In this document: positions 26,652 to 35,501 of the stretch, piece after piece
Position numbering within the stretch: position 1 is the stretch's first letter
Layout: the number at the start of each line of letters is the position of its first letter
Position numbers and translations under genes: made by a program
The notes under the pieces: model-generated
Told to the model about the DNA's origin: nothing
Database searches by the model: none
What the model saw: only the letters and a program-made list of their open reading frames with translations
Assembly (NCBI GenBank): GCA_965226245.1
Contig: CBDDCL010000015.1
Location: forward strand, 4,030,001-4,094,000
Length of the DNA: 64,000 bases
Direction: 5' to 3'
From: CBDCYS01 sp965226245
GTDB lineage: Bacteria > Acidobacteriota > Terriglobia > Bryobacterales > UBA6623

Positions 26652-28328
26652 TCACGAACCGCCCGGGTATTCTGTTTCTTCTTCGCGCAGTCTAAGGGTT
26701 TTGATTTTCGACGCCAGAGTCGTGGGCCTGAGGCCGAGCAGCTTGGCGGCTCCGGCTGGGCCGGAGATTCTCCAGCGGGTCGCCTGCAGTGCCGCCAGAA
26801 GGTTATCGCGTTCCCGGCTCTTGAGTTCACTGTAGTTCAAAATGCCGCTTATTCGGCCCTTTGACTGCTCCGCCGCGCCAGAAGCTCGTTGCTGATTATG
26901 CGAGTCTTGCGGCAGGTCAAACTCAAGCGGACCCAATTTTGCCCCAATGACCGCCCGCTCAACAACGTTCTGCAGCTCGCGGATGTTGCCCGGCCACGGA
27001 TAGCTCTGAAGAGCTTCGACGTGCCGCTGCTTGAGCCGCCGGGACGGCATACCCAGCCGCCGGCAGGCCTGCTCGAGGAAGTGAGCGGCCAGCAGCCCCA
27101 CATCGTCCAGCCTCTCACGCAGAGGAGCGGCGTCTATCGGGTACACGCTGAGGCGATAAAAAAGATCTTCGCGAAATCGTCCTGCTTCGACTTCTTGTTT
27201 CAGATCCCGGTTGGTTGCCGCGATAACTCTTACGTCGACCTTGCGCGTGCGCTCCTCCCCGATTCTCTCAAAGGTCCCTTCCTGTAAGACGCGTAAGAGT
27301 TTGCCTTGCAGATCCAAGGGGATCTCGCCAACTTCGTCCAGAAAAAGGGTTCCGCCGTCGGCTAGCTGAAAGCGGCCGGCGCGGTCCCGGATCGCCCCAG
27401 TGAAGGCGCCCTTGACGTGGCCGAAGAACTCGCTTTCAAACAGCTCCCGAGGGACGGAACCGCAGTTCACCGTGACCATCGCCCGGTCACTTCTGCGGCT
27501 GCGCTCGTGAATCGCCCGAGCGATCAGCTCTTTGCCGGTGCCCGACTCGCCGCAGATCAACGCGGTCGTATCAGCAGGGCCCACCAAGTCTACCTGGTCC
27601 AAGACTTTCCTCAACGCCGCGCTTTGGCCGACCATTTCACCGAAGCCGTGGGCGACCTTGACTTCTTCACGGAGATATTCGTTCTCGAGTTCGAGCCGGC
27701 GATGGAGCCGCTCGATCTCCTCAAACGCTCGGGCATTGGCTATGGCTACCGCCGCGTGGTCCGCGAACAGACGCAGCCAGGCCACTTTTTCCGGACCCAG
27801 CCGCTCCCTGGTGAACACGCCAAGCACTCCCAGAATCTCCCCCCGGAATTGGAGCGGGTGGCCGACAAACGTACGAATGCCTTCCCGACTCAGCCAGTCA
27901 TCGCGTCCGATCCACTCCTTGTCGCCGGCGGTGTCGAGCAGGTGTTCGGATTGCCCTGTAGCGCCAATGCGCCCAACGATCCGGATACCCAGCGGGAAGC
28001 GCTGAAAGTCGCCGTCCATGCGATACCATCTAGCGCCGCTCAGGGGGGTCGTCGGCCTTCCCTCACTGGTCTTCAAATGCAGACACCGTTCCTGGTCAGG
28101 GCATTCAGCTCGCAGTGCGCAGCGTTCGCAGATGTCGCCGGGGGCGGTCAGCCAGATGCGGGCCAGCGTACACGAGGCCTCGTCGGCCAGCCCCATCACG
28201 ATCATCTTTAGCACGGTCCCGACGTCGCGAACCTTTGCCACGGCTAGAGAAATGGACTGAAGCAGCTCGACGTTGAGCGAGCCTGCATCGGCATGCGCGC
28301 CGACATTGCTGACTGATCCGGTTGCCAT
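26652..28328 (-). CDS. Sigma-54 dependent transcriptional activator with N-terminal GAF domain and Cys cluster
   Basis: About 558 residues from the ATG at 28328, which has a CAGGA ribosome binding site; the frame is open to a TTG at 28370. Order: a GAF sensor domain (residues ~20-215), a short coiled linker, an AAA+ domain with Walker A GESGTGKE, the sigma-54 contact motif GAFTGA, GGTLFLDEVGEI and the R-finger region, then a C-terminal Fis-type helix-turn-helix (GPAGAAKLLGLRPTTLASKI). In the GAF domain, Cys67, 70, 76 and 82 form C-x2-C-x5-C-x5-C, a plausible metal or iron-sulfur site. It is divergent from the hydrolase operon, which carries a -24/-12 promoter. Confidence 0.93.
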   Translation of the reverse strand: MATGSVSNVGAHADAGSLNVELLQSISLAVAKVRDVGTVLKMIVMGLADEASCTLARIWLTAPGDICERCALRAECPDQERCLHLKTSEGRPTTPLSGARWYRMDGDFQRFPLGIRIVGRIGATGQSEHLLDTAGDKEWIGRDDWLSREGIRTFVGHPLQFRGEILGVLGVFTRERLGPEKVAWLRLFADHAAVAIANARAFEEIERLHRRLELENEYLREEVKVAHGFGEMVGQSAALRKVLDQVDLVGPADTTALICGESGTGKELIARAIHERSRRSDRAMVTVNCGSVPRELFESEFFGHVKGAFTGAIRDRAGRFQLADGGTLFLDEVGEIPLDLQGKLLRVLQEGTFERIGEERTRKVDVRVIAATNRDLKQEVEAGRFREDLFYRLSVYPIDAAPLRERLDDVGLLAAHFLEQACRRLGMPSRRLKQRHVEALQSYPWPGNIRELQNVVERAVIGAKLGPLEFDLPQDSHNQQRASGAAEQSKGRISGILNYSELKSRERDNLLAALQATRWRISGPAGAAKLLGLRPTTLASKIKTLRLREEETEYPGGS

Positions 28329-28343
28329 GGGTCCTGAGACCAT

Positions 28344-28404
28344 TAGAAACGAAATCTCGTTAGCAGTCAACTAGAAATCGTTATTCTGACGAAATGCCGT
28401 TCGA
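28344..28404. promoter_or_regulatory. Candidate activator binding sites between regulator and hydrolase
   Basis: The dyad AACGA-AATC-TCGTT lies at 28348-28361, and the heptamer ACGAAAT occurs both within it and again about 50 bp downstream. They sit 70-130 bp upstream of the -24/-12 element, the usual distance for enhancer sites of a sigma-54 activator. Confidence 0.35.
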
Positions 28405-28470
28405 CGGCTCCAGGTCCATAGATCTACTGAAAGACAATAAAATCAGTCCTTTACGGGGATGATCGTGCTT

Positions 28471-28486
28471 TGGAACGCCACGTGCC
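28471..28486 (+). promoter_or_regulatory. Sigma-54 (-24/-12) promoter of the hydrolase operon
   Basis: TGGAACGCCACGTGCC keeps the invariant GG (28472-28473) and GC (28484-28485) ten bases apart. It matches the TGGCAC-N5-TTGC consensus apart from two positions. It faces the hydrolase gene and lies opposite a sigma-54 activator gene, which supports the reading. Confidence 0.65.
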
Positions 28487-28546
28487 CACCTAACAGGTCA
28501 AACAGCTTCGGCCACGAGCCGAACTCAACCAAAGGAGATAGAAAAC

Positions 28547-29464
28547 ATGCCAAAGTCAGTCAACCAGAACCAACACCAGACCATGCACCGAACCGTCGAG
28601 ATCGACGGCTTGGACATTTTCTACAGGGAAGCCGGCCCAACCGACGCCCCAACCGTCTTGTTGTTGCACGGCTTTCCCACCTCGTCCCATATGTTCCGCA
28701 ACCTGATTCCGCGCTTGTCGGATCGCTTCCACCTGGTCGCCCCAGACTTCCCCGGCTTCGGAGCCAGCTCGATGCCGAGTATGGATGAGTTCGAGTACTC
28801 GTTCGACAACATCGCCAAGGTGGTCGAGAAGTTTGTCGACAAACTGGGAATCAACAGCTACAGCATCTATTTGATGGACTACGGCGCCCCGGTCGGCTAC
28901 CGCGTTGCGGCGAATCACCCGGAACGGGTGGAGTCTCTGATCGTTCAGAACGGCAACGCCTACGACGAAGGCCTGCGGGAGTTTTGGAAGCCGATTAAGG
29001 CCTATTGGAAAGACAAGACGCCGGAGAACGCCAAGACTCTGCGGGACGCACTGCTGACGATCGAAGCAACGAAGTGGCAGTACACCCACGGGGTTCGCGA
29101 TGTGGAAACAATCGCGCCGGACAACTGGTTCAACGACCAGTTCTTGCTCGAGCGTCCAGGCAACAAGGACATTCAGATCGAGCTGTTCTACAGCTATGGA
29201 ACGAATCCGCCGCTCTACCCGGAATGGCAGGCCTACTTCCGCCAGCATCAGCCCCCGACGTTGATTGCCTGGGGAAAGAATGACTACATTTTTCCAGGCG
29301 AAGGGGCCGAACCCTACAAGCGCGACTTGAAGAACGTCGAATTCCACCTGCTCGACACCGGGCACTTCGCGCTGGAGGAAGACGGGGAAGTGATTGCCGG
29401 CTTGATACGCGATTTCCTCGACAGGAACGTTGTGCGCCAGCACAATCGAGTTGCCGCCGCCTGA
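28547..29464 (+). CDS. Alpha/beta hydrolase, haloalkane dehalogenase/epoxide hydrolase type
   Basis: 305 residues. Oxyanion loop HGFP at 41-44; nucleophile position Asp111 in LMDYGAPVG, where dehalogenases and epoxide hydrolases have Asp; Asp246 in WGKNDYIF and His273 in DTGHFALEE complete the triad. Lipase or esterase activity is less likely because the nucleophile is not Ser. The start follows AAAGGAG. No signal peptide is present, so it is cytoplasmic. It is the first gene after the sigma-54 promoter and lies 65 bp from the flavin-binding gene. The substrate is unknown. Confidence 0.9.
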   Translation: MPKSVNQNQHQTMHRTVEIDGLDIFYREAGPTDAPTVLLLHGFPTSSHMFRNLIPRLSDRFHLVAPDFPGFGASSMPSMDEFEYSFDNIAKVVEKFVDKLGINSYSIYLMDYGAPVGYRVAANHPERVESLIVQNGNAYDEGLREFWKPIKAYWKDKTPENAKTLRDALLTIEATKWQYTHGVRDVETIAPDNWFNDQFLLERPGNKDIQIELFYSYGTNPPLYPEWQAYFRQHQPPTLIAWGKNDYIFPGEGAEPYKRDLKNVEFHLLDTGHFALEEDGEVIAGLIRDFLDRNVVRQHNRVAAA

Positions 29465-29529
29465 ATGAACTGTCAGTCCCACGGGCCGCCGGTATCGAAT
29501 CTGGCGGCCCCTCTGTAAGGAGGTGAACC

Positions 29530-30165
29530 ATGGCCCGCCCAATCAGTGACATTGCTTTTACCCCAGCCGTCAAGGCTGCTCAGGAAGAGAGAGGAGCACG
29601 AACCGCCTACGCCAAGATGGAGCAACGAGGCGGCTGGAACGACACCGTGACGCCGGGGCTCGCGGAGTTTATCGCGGAACGCGAGTCCCTCTACCTCGGC
29701 ACGGCTAGTGCCGACGGACAGCCCTACATCCAGCATCGTGGAGGTCCGGGGGGATTCCTGAAAGTGCTCGACGAGAAGACTCTTGCGATGGCCGATTACG
29801 TCGGCAACTCCCAGTACATTTCACTGGGCAATCTGGGTGAGAACGCCAAAGCGTTCATCTTTCTGATGGACTACCCCAATCAACACCGCATCAAGATCTG
29901 GGGCACGGCCGAGTTCATTGAGGATGACCCGGAACTGCTGGATCGCGTGACCGACCGTGACTACAACGCGCGGCCGAAACGCGTGCTCGTCTTCCATCTC
30001 AAAGCCTGGGACGTCAATTGCACACAGCACATCCAGCCAAGGTATACGGCCGAAGAGATGCAGCCCACGGTAGAAGAACTTCGCCACAGGATCGCTGAAC
30101 TCGAGGCCAAGAACGCCGAGCTCGAGGCACGGCCGGCAGTTGAGGAAGTGGGGGACGGGGTTTGA
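29530..30165 (+). CDS. Pyridoxamine 5-phosphate oxidase-like FMN-binding split-barrel protein
   Basis: 211 residues. The core (residues ~40-150) matches the PNPOx-like split barrel: FIAERESLYLGTASADGQPYIQHRGG, then KAFIFLMDYPNQHRIKIWGTAEF. The C-terminal ~40 residues form a charged coiled coil (HRIAELEAKNAELE). Such proteins bind FMN or F420 and reduce or oxidise small molecules. AGGAGG precedes the start. It probably shares a transcript with the hydrolase under sigma-54 control. Confidence 0.88.
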   Translation: MARPISDIAFTPAVKAAQEERGARTAYAKMEQRGGWNDTVTPGLAEFIAERESLYLGTASADGQPYIQHRGGPGGFLKVLDEKTLAMADYVGNSQYISLGNLGENAKAFIFLMDYPNQHRIKIWGTAEFIEDDPELLDRVTDRDYNARPKRVLVFHLKAWDVNCTQHIQPRYTAEEMQPTVEELRHRIAELEAKNAELEARPAVEEVGDGV

Positions 30166-30263
30166 GGGACGACGAAATTCAGAGCCCTGAACGCAAGTGA
30201 AGGGTCCCGCGCCGCGACGTGTTCGTGTCTCCTGTGGCAGAAAATTTCAGACGACCGGACAGA

Positions 30264-30332
30264 GGCGTGGACGGAAGTCCACGCTCAAATACAACGCTCA
30301 GGGCGCTGTAAGGGCGGACTTCCGTCCGCGCC
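30264..30332. repeat. Long-armed hairpin after the flavoprotein gene, possible terminator
   Basis: GGCGTGGACGGAAGTCC (30264-30280) pairs with GGACTTCCGTCCGCGCC (30316-30332) with one mismatch across a 35-base spacer. The right arm also folds on itself as a GC-rich hairpin (30312-30335) followed by TTT, so it could end the upstream transcript. The rest of 30166-30518 holds only this and half of a MITE copy (about 30430-30454). Confidence 0.5.
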
Positions 30333-30454
30333 CTTTATCGCGGCCGCGTCTCCATGGCATCCACTCTGTGTTCTCTTCTTTGGTTGCGGCTCGTCGGCGT
30401 TAGGGCCTTGCAACTTGGGCCTTTCAACCGCGAAGCGGCGCCGGATCGTAGCCC

Positions 30455-31919
30455 AGCCATCTGAGTTGGTCTGTCAAGAGGGTAGAGCAGATTTTTCTGC
30501 CGCTGATGCACAGCCGATTCACAGGCTTTCCACGGTAGCGGGCAAGTCTCGAACCAGCGGGGAGCCGCGGCGCCGGAGGGCCGCCAGGTAGCGCGACTCC
30601 TCATAAGGCTTGCTGTCTTGCCAGCAACGATACAAAATCCGAATCCACTTGAAAGCCAGGGCGCGCACGGCCGCATGGTGATCCTTGCCCTGCTCCCGTT
30701 TTTGTTTGTAAAAGGCGCCCGCCCAAACCGACTGGCGGACCGAAAAGGCGGCAAATTCGTGGAAGGTCTGCCGCAAAAACTTGGGGCAGGCCCAGCGCAC
30801 ATGCACGCACTCTCGTTTGCCGCTCTGATTGCGAACCGGCGCGATGCCGCTCGTCGTCTGCACCTCCTGGGCGCTCCCGAAGTGCTCACGGCGGCTGCCA
30901 AATGCCGCCAGCAATCGCGGCGCCAGAGCCGCCCCCGCACCCGGCAGTCCCTCGAAGAGGGTGAAATCCTCGTGCGCCGCGGTCAGTTCCTCGATCTTCT
31001 TCTGCACCACGGCGATGCCTTGCCGCAGTTGCCGCAGCAACCCCGCCAGGGTGAGCACCATGGCGCGCGCCGGCTCATCGCTGGTCAGCGGCAGAGCTTG
31101 CCGGATGCCGGCGATGCGTTGCTCATTGCGCTGCCGGTTATGGCAACCGTGCTTGTCGAAGAACTTCCGCAGCGCCGCCGGCCGCGCCCGTTGCGCTGCC
31201 TCGAGCGTCGGCCAGCGTTCGAGAAAGTCCAGCGCCAGCGGCGTGTCCAGCTCGTCGAACCACTCGAGCAGTTGCGGATAGTACTGCTTGAGGCGGTCGC
31301 TCAGGCGGTTCTTCTGCCTGCTCTTCTCGTCGACCAGATCCCGCCGGTCGGCCACCAGCAACTGCAGCTTGCGGATCTCGACGCTGTCGGGAGTGAGCGG
31401 CCGCAGATGCCGCCGATGGTGTTGCAAGATATCGAGCAACAGCTCGGCGTCGCGCGGATCGTCTTTCGCCGCCTCCGGAGTGTGGCTGAGGACGCCTCTT
31501 TGGCGCTCGCCGCTGGCAGCGTCTAGCAGAGCAAAGGCGTGTTGTTGGTCGCCCCAATCGAGGGCGAGGAAAGCACCAAAAGCGGGTTCGGAAACGGGGT
31601 CTGACATGAACAATCTCCTGCAAGGGAAAAGGGATCAAAAGTTGCCAGCCAGCAGACTTGGTTTCGGCGAAAGCCTTATAGTAGAGTCCTGAGAAGCGGA
31701 TCTCGGACACCATCTGAGAATTCGTTTTGAAACCAAGCCGGGTCCCGCTGCTCGAAACGCTGGGCTTAGCCATCCTTCTGGCAAGGGTGAAAATTCGCAG
31801 CAGCGGGATGCCGGTTGGGGTTTCAGCATGGCATGGCGCGGCGAAGATTTCCACAGATCCACAACGCCGACGAGCTGTGGAAAACTCTCAACACCAAACA
31901 GCGACGTAAATAACTATAA
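30455..31919 (-). mobile_element. IS110-family element inserted in a MITE, internally deleted
   Basis: MITE sequence stops at 30454 (CCGGATCGTAGCCCA) and resumes at 31920 (GGGTGCAGCGAAGCGGAACC), while uninterrupted MITE copies at 10.6 and 43.5 kb read straight through. The element thus has about 300 bp of non-coding DNA before the transposase and about 60 bp after, the layout of the IS110 group, whose long left end encodes the bridge RNA. No terminal inverted repeats are seen, as expected. Boundaries are inferred to within a few bases. Confidence 0.75.
30519..31613 (-). pseudogene. IS110 family transposase with ~60-codon internal deletion
   Basis: 364 residues. The N-terminal RuvC-like part shows Asp19 in LALDWGDQQH and then jumps at residues 50/51 from SHTPEAAK to DDPRDAELLL. 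The second IS110 remnant at 39.0 kb still carries part of the missing segment just before DDPRDAE, so this copy has lost the stretch that should hold the second acidic residue of the DEDD site. The C-terminal Tnp_20 part (LFEGLPGAGAALAPRLLAAFG and TSGIAPVRNQSGK) is intact. The frame is kept, but catalysis is probably lost. Confidence 0.85.
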
Positions 31920-32115
31920 GGGTGCAGCGAAGCGGAACCCTGGGTCCGAGACCCTGCGAGGAAAGCCCCTGACGCGGACGGGGCGTAGGAGCAAACCGGC
32001 CCATTCGTCTCCGCGGAGAGCGCTGTGCGCCGGGCGTTCAACGATGCCCGAAACAAGACCACGCGCCACGCAGCAAAAAACGTCCGCGAACTGCTAACTA
32101 AGCAAACAGTATTGG
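31920..32115. repeat. Right half of the MITE interrupted by IS110
   Basis: Begins with the MITE segment GCAGCGAAGCGGAACCCTGGG and ends with ACAGTATTGG (32106-32115), a fragment of the MITE terminal repeat. In between the sequence diverges from the other copies. No coding signal. Confidence 0.55.
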
Positions 32116-32131
32116 ACTTGAAAGGGAAGCA

Positions 32132-32680
32132 ATGGTTAATACTGGCCCGGGGCGCCAGCCCCGGGTAGAACACACACAGCCCGTATCGCGCCACCGCCGA
32201 GATTTCAAATCTCCTTGGCTAGGATTGCGCCGCTGCTTGTTGACTTGTCCCCAGCTAGGGGCGCTGCTGCTGCTTTTCACTTCAGCCACTCAGTATGCGT
32301 ACGCTCAAGCGGCGCAGCCCGACGTGACCGCAGTGACTCGCGTTCTGAAAGACGCCAGCCGCGCATTGCAGGCCAGAAACGCCGCCAGGTTCTTATCCTA
32401 CTTTGACCGCAAGCGATCCGCCGACTACCCTGAGATCGAGTCCAGCGTGGTAGCGCTGACCCGGCAAGCCGATATCGCCTCGTCCATCGAAGTGAGCGCC
32501 TTAACCCAAGAAGCAGGCGAGTATCTGGGTGCAGTCGATTGGATCCTCCAACTCACATTGATAGGCGCGCCGGGGCAGGTCACGACTCGGCACGAGAACG
32601 TCCATCTGCGGGTTGCCAAGTCGAAGGGCCGCTGGAAGATCATTGAGCTAGACCCCGTGGATTTTCTGCGGCCCCTGTGA
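32132..32680 (+). CDS. Small exported protein, NTF2/SnoaL-like fold suspected
   Basis: 182 residues from the ATG at 32132. A hydrophobic export signal (LGALLLLFTSATQYAYAQA, residues ~42-60) would fit better with a later, non-ATG start near 32215. The mature part begins DVTAVTRVLKDASRALQARNAARFLSYFD and ends VHLRVAKSKGRWKIIELDPVDF, the helix-then-sheet pattern of NTF2-like/DUF4440 proteins. That fold call is from pattern only. The stop codon TGA is part of the 5-bp target duplication of the adjacent element. Confidence 0.6.
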   Translation: MVNTGPGRQPRVEHTQPVSRHRRDFKSPWLGLRRCLLTCPQLGALLLLFTSATQYAYAQAAQPDVTAVTRVLKDASRALQARNAARFLSYFDRKRSADYPEIESSVVALTRQADIASSIEVSALTQEAGEYLGAVDWILQLTLIGAPGQVTTRHENVHLRVAKSKGRWKIIELDPVDFLRPL

Positions 32681-33212
32681 CCTGAATTATGCACAGATTC
32701 GCTTTGCGAGTGCGGCTGCGTTCGTAGCGGCTTGACGGCCGTCGTAAGGTGGGAGCTCGGCAACTGGTCTTTTGGCTTCTCCGTCCCCGGTTTCCCCTCC
32801 CGCCCAGAATCCGCGTCGGCAAAACCCCGCTCCGAAGTGGCGTGTTTCCAGTACGTTGCGGCCAGTGCATAAAATTTTATGCATAGCGCATAGCCAGGCT
32901 CTCAGATCAACGCCCTCTCGACTACCGGCGGCAAGCCGCCGTAGGGAGTCGGCTTCCTGCCGCGGAAGTTGTCAAGGCGTGGATGCCCCGATTTTATTGG
33001 GCTGCGAGACCGTCACGGCTGGGCCTTGTTTGACGGCCCTTTGGGAGCTATGCTGTTTTCGCTTGGTAACCATTTGGGTGACCTCCTTTGGGTTGGCTGG
33101 TGAAGCTGGAATCTTTGCCAGCCTACCTTTTTACCCCATGTTTTCGGGCGTTCCCCAATGGTCCCTTGCGGCTCAGCCCTCCTCAGGTGCACCCCGCAAT
33201 GCATAATTCAGG
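32681..33212. mobile_element. 532-bp deletion derivative of an insertion sequence (IS1380-like?)
   Basis: Ends CCTGAATTATGCA (32681-32693) and TGCATAATTCAGG (33200-33212) are exact inverted repeats. TGTGA flanks both sides (32676-32680, 33213-33217). Inside are the first ~33 codons of a transposase on the minus strand and an 18-bp perfect AT-rich palindrome (32867-32884), but no complete gene. It therefore needed a transposase acting in trans. The family name is a guess from end sequence and duplication size. Confidence 0.8.
32899..33073 (-). pseudogene. N-terminal transposase fragment with frameshift
   Basis: The ATG at 33073 follows a GGAGGT ribosome binding site and codes MVTKRKQHSSQRAVKQGP and so on to a stop at 32972. 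In the next frame the reading continues as FRGRKPTPYGGLPPVVE to a stop near 32900. This looks like an N-terminal transposase region broken by one frameshift and then lost. Not functional. Confidence 0.5.
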
Positions 33213-33300
33213 TGTGACGGTGGTCGCTGTCGGAAACCGCCTGCAGTCGGGCTATCGCCAAGACCGGCAAAATCTCAACCGAAACTCAGCGCAGCCAAAC

Positions 33301-33329
33301 TTGCACTCCGCTCTGACGATTTGTATAAC
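33301..33329 (+). promoter_or_regulatory. glyA: Sigma-70 type promoter of glyA
   Basis: TTGCAC (33301-33306) and TATAAC (33324-33329) are separated by 17 bp. Transcription would begin near 33336, just before the riboswitch. Confidence 0.6.
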
Positions 33330-33341
33330 AAGAGGGTTGCC

Positions 33342-33456
33342 GTTGGGCAGGTCCGCGCGACTGGCGAGTCAGTGGAATCAACCACGAGGAAGCGCGAGCC
33401 CTTACATAGAGATGCCGTTCGCCTGGGCCCGTCTCCTTGGTCCGGGCTTTCTTGTC
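33342..33456 (+). ncRNA. ZTP (pfl motif) riboswitch with attenuator, glyA leader
   Basis: The leader contains the diagnostic pfl blocks in order: CGACTGGCGA near 33357-33366, the hairpin GTGG-AATCAA-CCAC near 33372-33385 followed by GAGGAAGCG, and CCGTTCGCCTGGGC at 33414-33427. The 3-prime CGCCTGGGC overlaps a terminator stem (GCCCG 33427-33431 with CGGGC 33443-33447, then TTTCTTGT). ZTP or ZMP binding would hold the aptamer and prevent the terminator, raising glyA when 10-formyl-THF is short. This is a well-known partner gene for the motif. Confidence 0.88.
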
Positions 33457-33511
33457 TCCGCTTGACCAATAACGTTCGGCGGAGCACCTTACGGTAAGGA
33501 GCAAACCCAAC

Positions 33512-34774
33512 ATGTCACCGAATCGAGAACTTCTCAAACAAAACGACCCCGCCATTTACGAAGCCCTGATCGGAGAAGAAAAGCGCCAGCAGGCCGGCAT
33601 CGAGCTGATCCCGTCCGAGAACTACACCTACCCGGAAGTTCTTGAAGCGTTGGGCTCGATCTTCACCAATAAATACTCCGAGGGCTACCCCGGACGCCGC
33701 TACTATGGCGGGCAAGAGTTCACCGACATCATCGAGAACGTCGCGCGCGATCGCGCCAAGCAGTTGTTCCGTTGTGAGCACGCCAACGTCCAGCCGCTGT
33801 CGGGCTCGCCCATGAATCAAGCGGTTTACATGGCGTTTCTCCAGCCCGGAGACACCGTGCTAGGCATGGAACTCTCCCACGGCGGTCACCTGACCCACGG
33901 CGCGCCGGTTTCGCACATGGGCAAGATCTACAACTTCATCCGCTATAAGACCCTTCCGGAAGAGCAGGGCCGAATCGACTTCGACGAGCTGCGCAAGACC
34001 GCTCTCGAATCGAAACCGAAAATGGTCCTGTGCGGTTATTCGTCTTACCCGCGCGATTATGACTACGCCGAGTTCAAGAAGATTGCCGATGAGGTCGGCG
34101 CGCTGACCATGGCGGACGTCTCGCATATCGGCGGTTTGATTGCCGGCGGCGTCATGCGCAATCCCTGCGACGCGGGCTTCGATTTCGTTACCACGACGAC
34201 GCACAAGTCCATGAGAGGACCCCGCGGGGGGATGATCCTGTGCAAGGCCGAGCATCGCAAAACGATCGACAAATCCGTATTTCCGGGGATGCAAGGGGGG
34301 CCGCACATGAACGCGGTCGCCGGCATTGCCATCACTCTGGGGAAAGCCCTTCAGCCCGAGTTCAAGCAATACTGCGCGCAGGTGCTGAAAAACGCCCAAG
34401 TCCTGGCGCAAACTCTGCTGGAGAGCGGCGCCCAGCTCATCACCGGCGGCACCGAGAATCACATGATGGTCATTGACACCGTCGCCAGCTTCGGCATCAA
34501 CGGCCGGGTCGCGGAGGAGACACTCGACGCCGTTTCGATCACAACCAACAAACAAATAATCCCGGACGACCCCAACCCCCCGTTGCGCCCCAGCGGCATT
34601 CGCCTAGGCACCCCTGCGGCAACCACCCGCGGAATGAACGAGCCCGAAATGAGGCAGCTCGCCCAGTGGATCACCAAAGCCTTAAAGAGCCACGAAGACG
34701 CAGCCGCGCTTCGCTCAATTCGAGAAGAAGTCGAGGGGCTTTGCCAGCAACTGCCCGTCCCGGGAATCCAGTAG
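33512..34774 (+). CDS. glyA: Serine hydroxymethyltransferase
   Basis: 420 residues, full length for the bacterial enzyme. IELIPSENYTYPEVLEALGS opens the family pattern. The PLP lysine lies in VTTTTHKSMRGPRGG, and NKYSEGYPGRRYYGG is conserved. It converts serine and THF to glycine and 5,10-methylene-THF. The start follows AAGGAG. Expression is under the ZTP riboswitch upstream, tying one-carbon supply to purine synthesis. Confidence 0.98.
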   Translation: MSPNRELLKQNDPAIYEALIGEEKRQQAGIELIPSENYTYPEVLEALGSIFTNKYSEGYPGRRYYGGQEFTDIIENVARDRAKQLFRCEHANVQPLSGSPMNQAVYMAFLQPGDTVLGMELSHGGHLTHGAPVSHMGKIYNFIRYKTLPEEQGRIDFDELRKTALESKPKMVLCGYSSYPRDYDYAEFKKIADEVGALTMADVSHIGGLIAGGVMRNPCDAGFDFVTTTTHKSMRGPRGGMILCKAEHRKTIDKSVFPGMQGGPHMNAVAGIAITLGKALQPEFKQYCAQVLKNAQVLAQTLLESGAQLITGGTENHMMVIDTVASFGINGRVAEETLDAVSITTNKQIIPDDPNPPLRPSGIRLGTPAATTRGMNEPEMRQLAQWITKALKSHEDAAALRSIREEVEGLCQQLPVPGIQ

Positions 34775-34844
34775 TCACTAGCCCCGCGGCGTCGCCAATT
34801 GACCGCCGCTGCGACTCCAACCCGTGGAAGAGTGAACGGTTCGC

Positions 34845-35501
34845 CTAAGAAGCCGCCGCCGCTGCCAGCGGCCGCAACGCCTCAATCACATCCTCCGGCT
34901 CCATTCGGCGGGTGAAGTCGGCGGTCACGTGAGTCTTTCGGATGATCCCTTCGCCGTCGATGATGAAGGTCCCCGGAACCGGCAGGTTCCAGCTCCCGTC
35001 TCCGTTTTGCTCGCCCAAGTCCAAGCTGTAGAAGCCCAGGTAGAGATCCTTGAGTTCGGGCGGCATCATGAACTGTACGCGATAGTCGCGAATGACTTTT
35101 TGCCCTGCGTCGCTCAGCACGTCGAAGGTCAGCTCGGCCTTCTCTTGTAAAGAAAGGGCGTGTTGCAGCGATTGAGGCGTGACGGCAAGCAGCGACGCCC
35201 CGGCCTCGCGGATGTCGGGAAGCGCTCGCTCAAGCGCTCTCAACTGCAGATTGCAGATGGGACACCAGTCTCCCCGGAAAAAGCTCAGCACAACCGCTCC
35301 CTCTGCCAGACGCTCACCAAGGCGAACGGGCTTGCCATGGGGGTCGGGCAGCTCGAAGTCCGGCGCCTGCTGGCCGGCCGAGAGGCCCGGCGCCACCTTA
35401 TTCTCTTCGATGCGCCCCATCGCGGCCGCAAACGTCTCGATCACGTCGCGCGGCAAGGCATAGCCGGCGAGAACTTGCTGAATTTCGTCGTTGAGGTTCA
35501 T
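34845..35501 (-). CDS. AhpC/TSA-type peroxiredoxin-like protein
   Basis: 218 residues, thioredoxin fold. An N-terminal helical extension of ~40 residues precedes QAPDFELPDPHGKPVRL. Cys80 and Cys83 in FFRGDWCPIC give a CxxC rather than the classic peroxiredoxin Cys with a distant resolving Cys, typical of the peroxiredoxin-like family that includes redoxin-type enzymes. It lacks a signal peptide and is probably cytoplasmic, reducing peroxides. It converges on glyA with a 70-bp gap. Confidence 0.88.
   Translation of the reverse strand: MNLNDEIQQVLAGYALPRDVIETFAAAMGRIEENKVAPGLSAGQQAPDFELPDPHGKPVRLGERLAEGAVVLSFFRGDWCPICNLQLRALERALPDIREAGASLLAVTPQSLQHALSLQEKAELTFDVLSDAGQKVIRDYRVQFMMPPELKDLYLGFYSLDLGEQNGDGSWNLPVPGTFIIDGEGIIRKTHVTADFTRRMEPEDVIEALRPLAAAAAS

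Noticed and set aside
28556..29542. 328-codon minus-strand frame opposite the hydrolase
   Set aside because: The plus strand has a catalytic triad, ribosome binding site and sigma-54 promoter.
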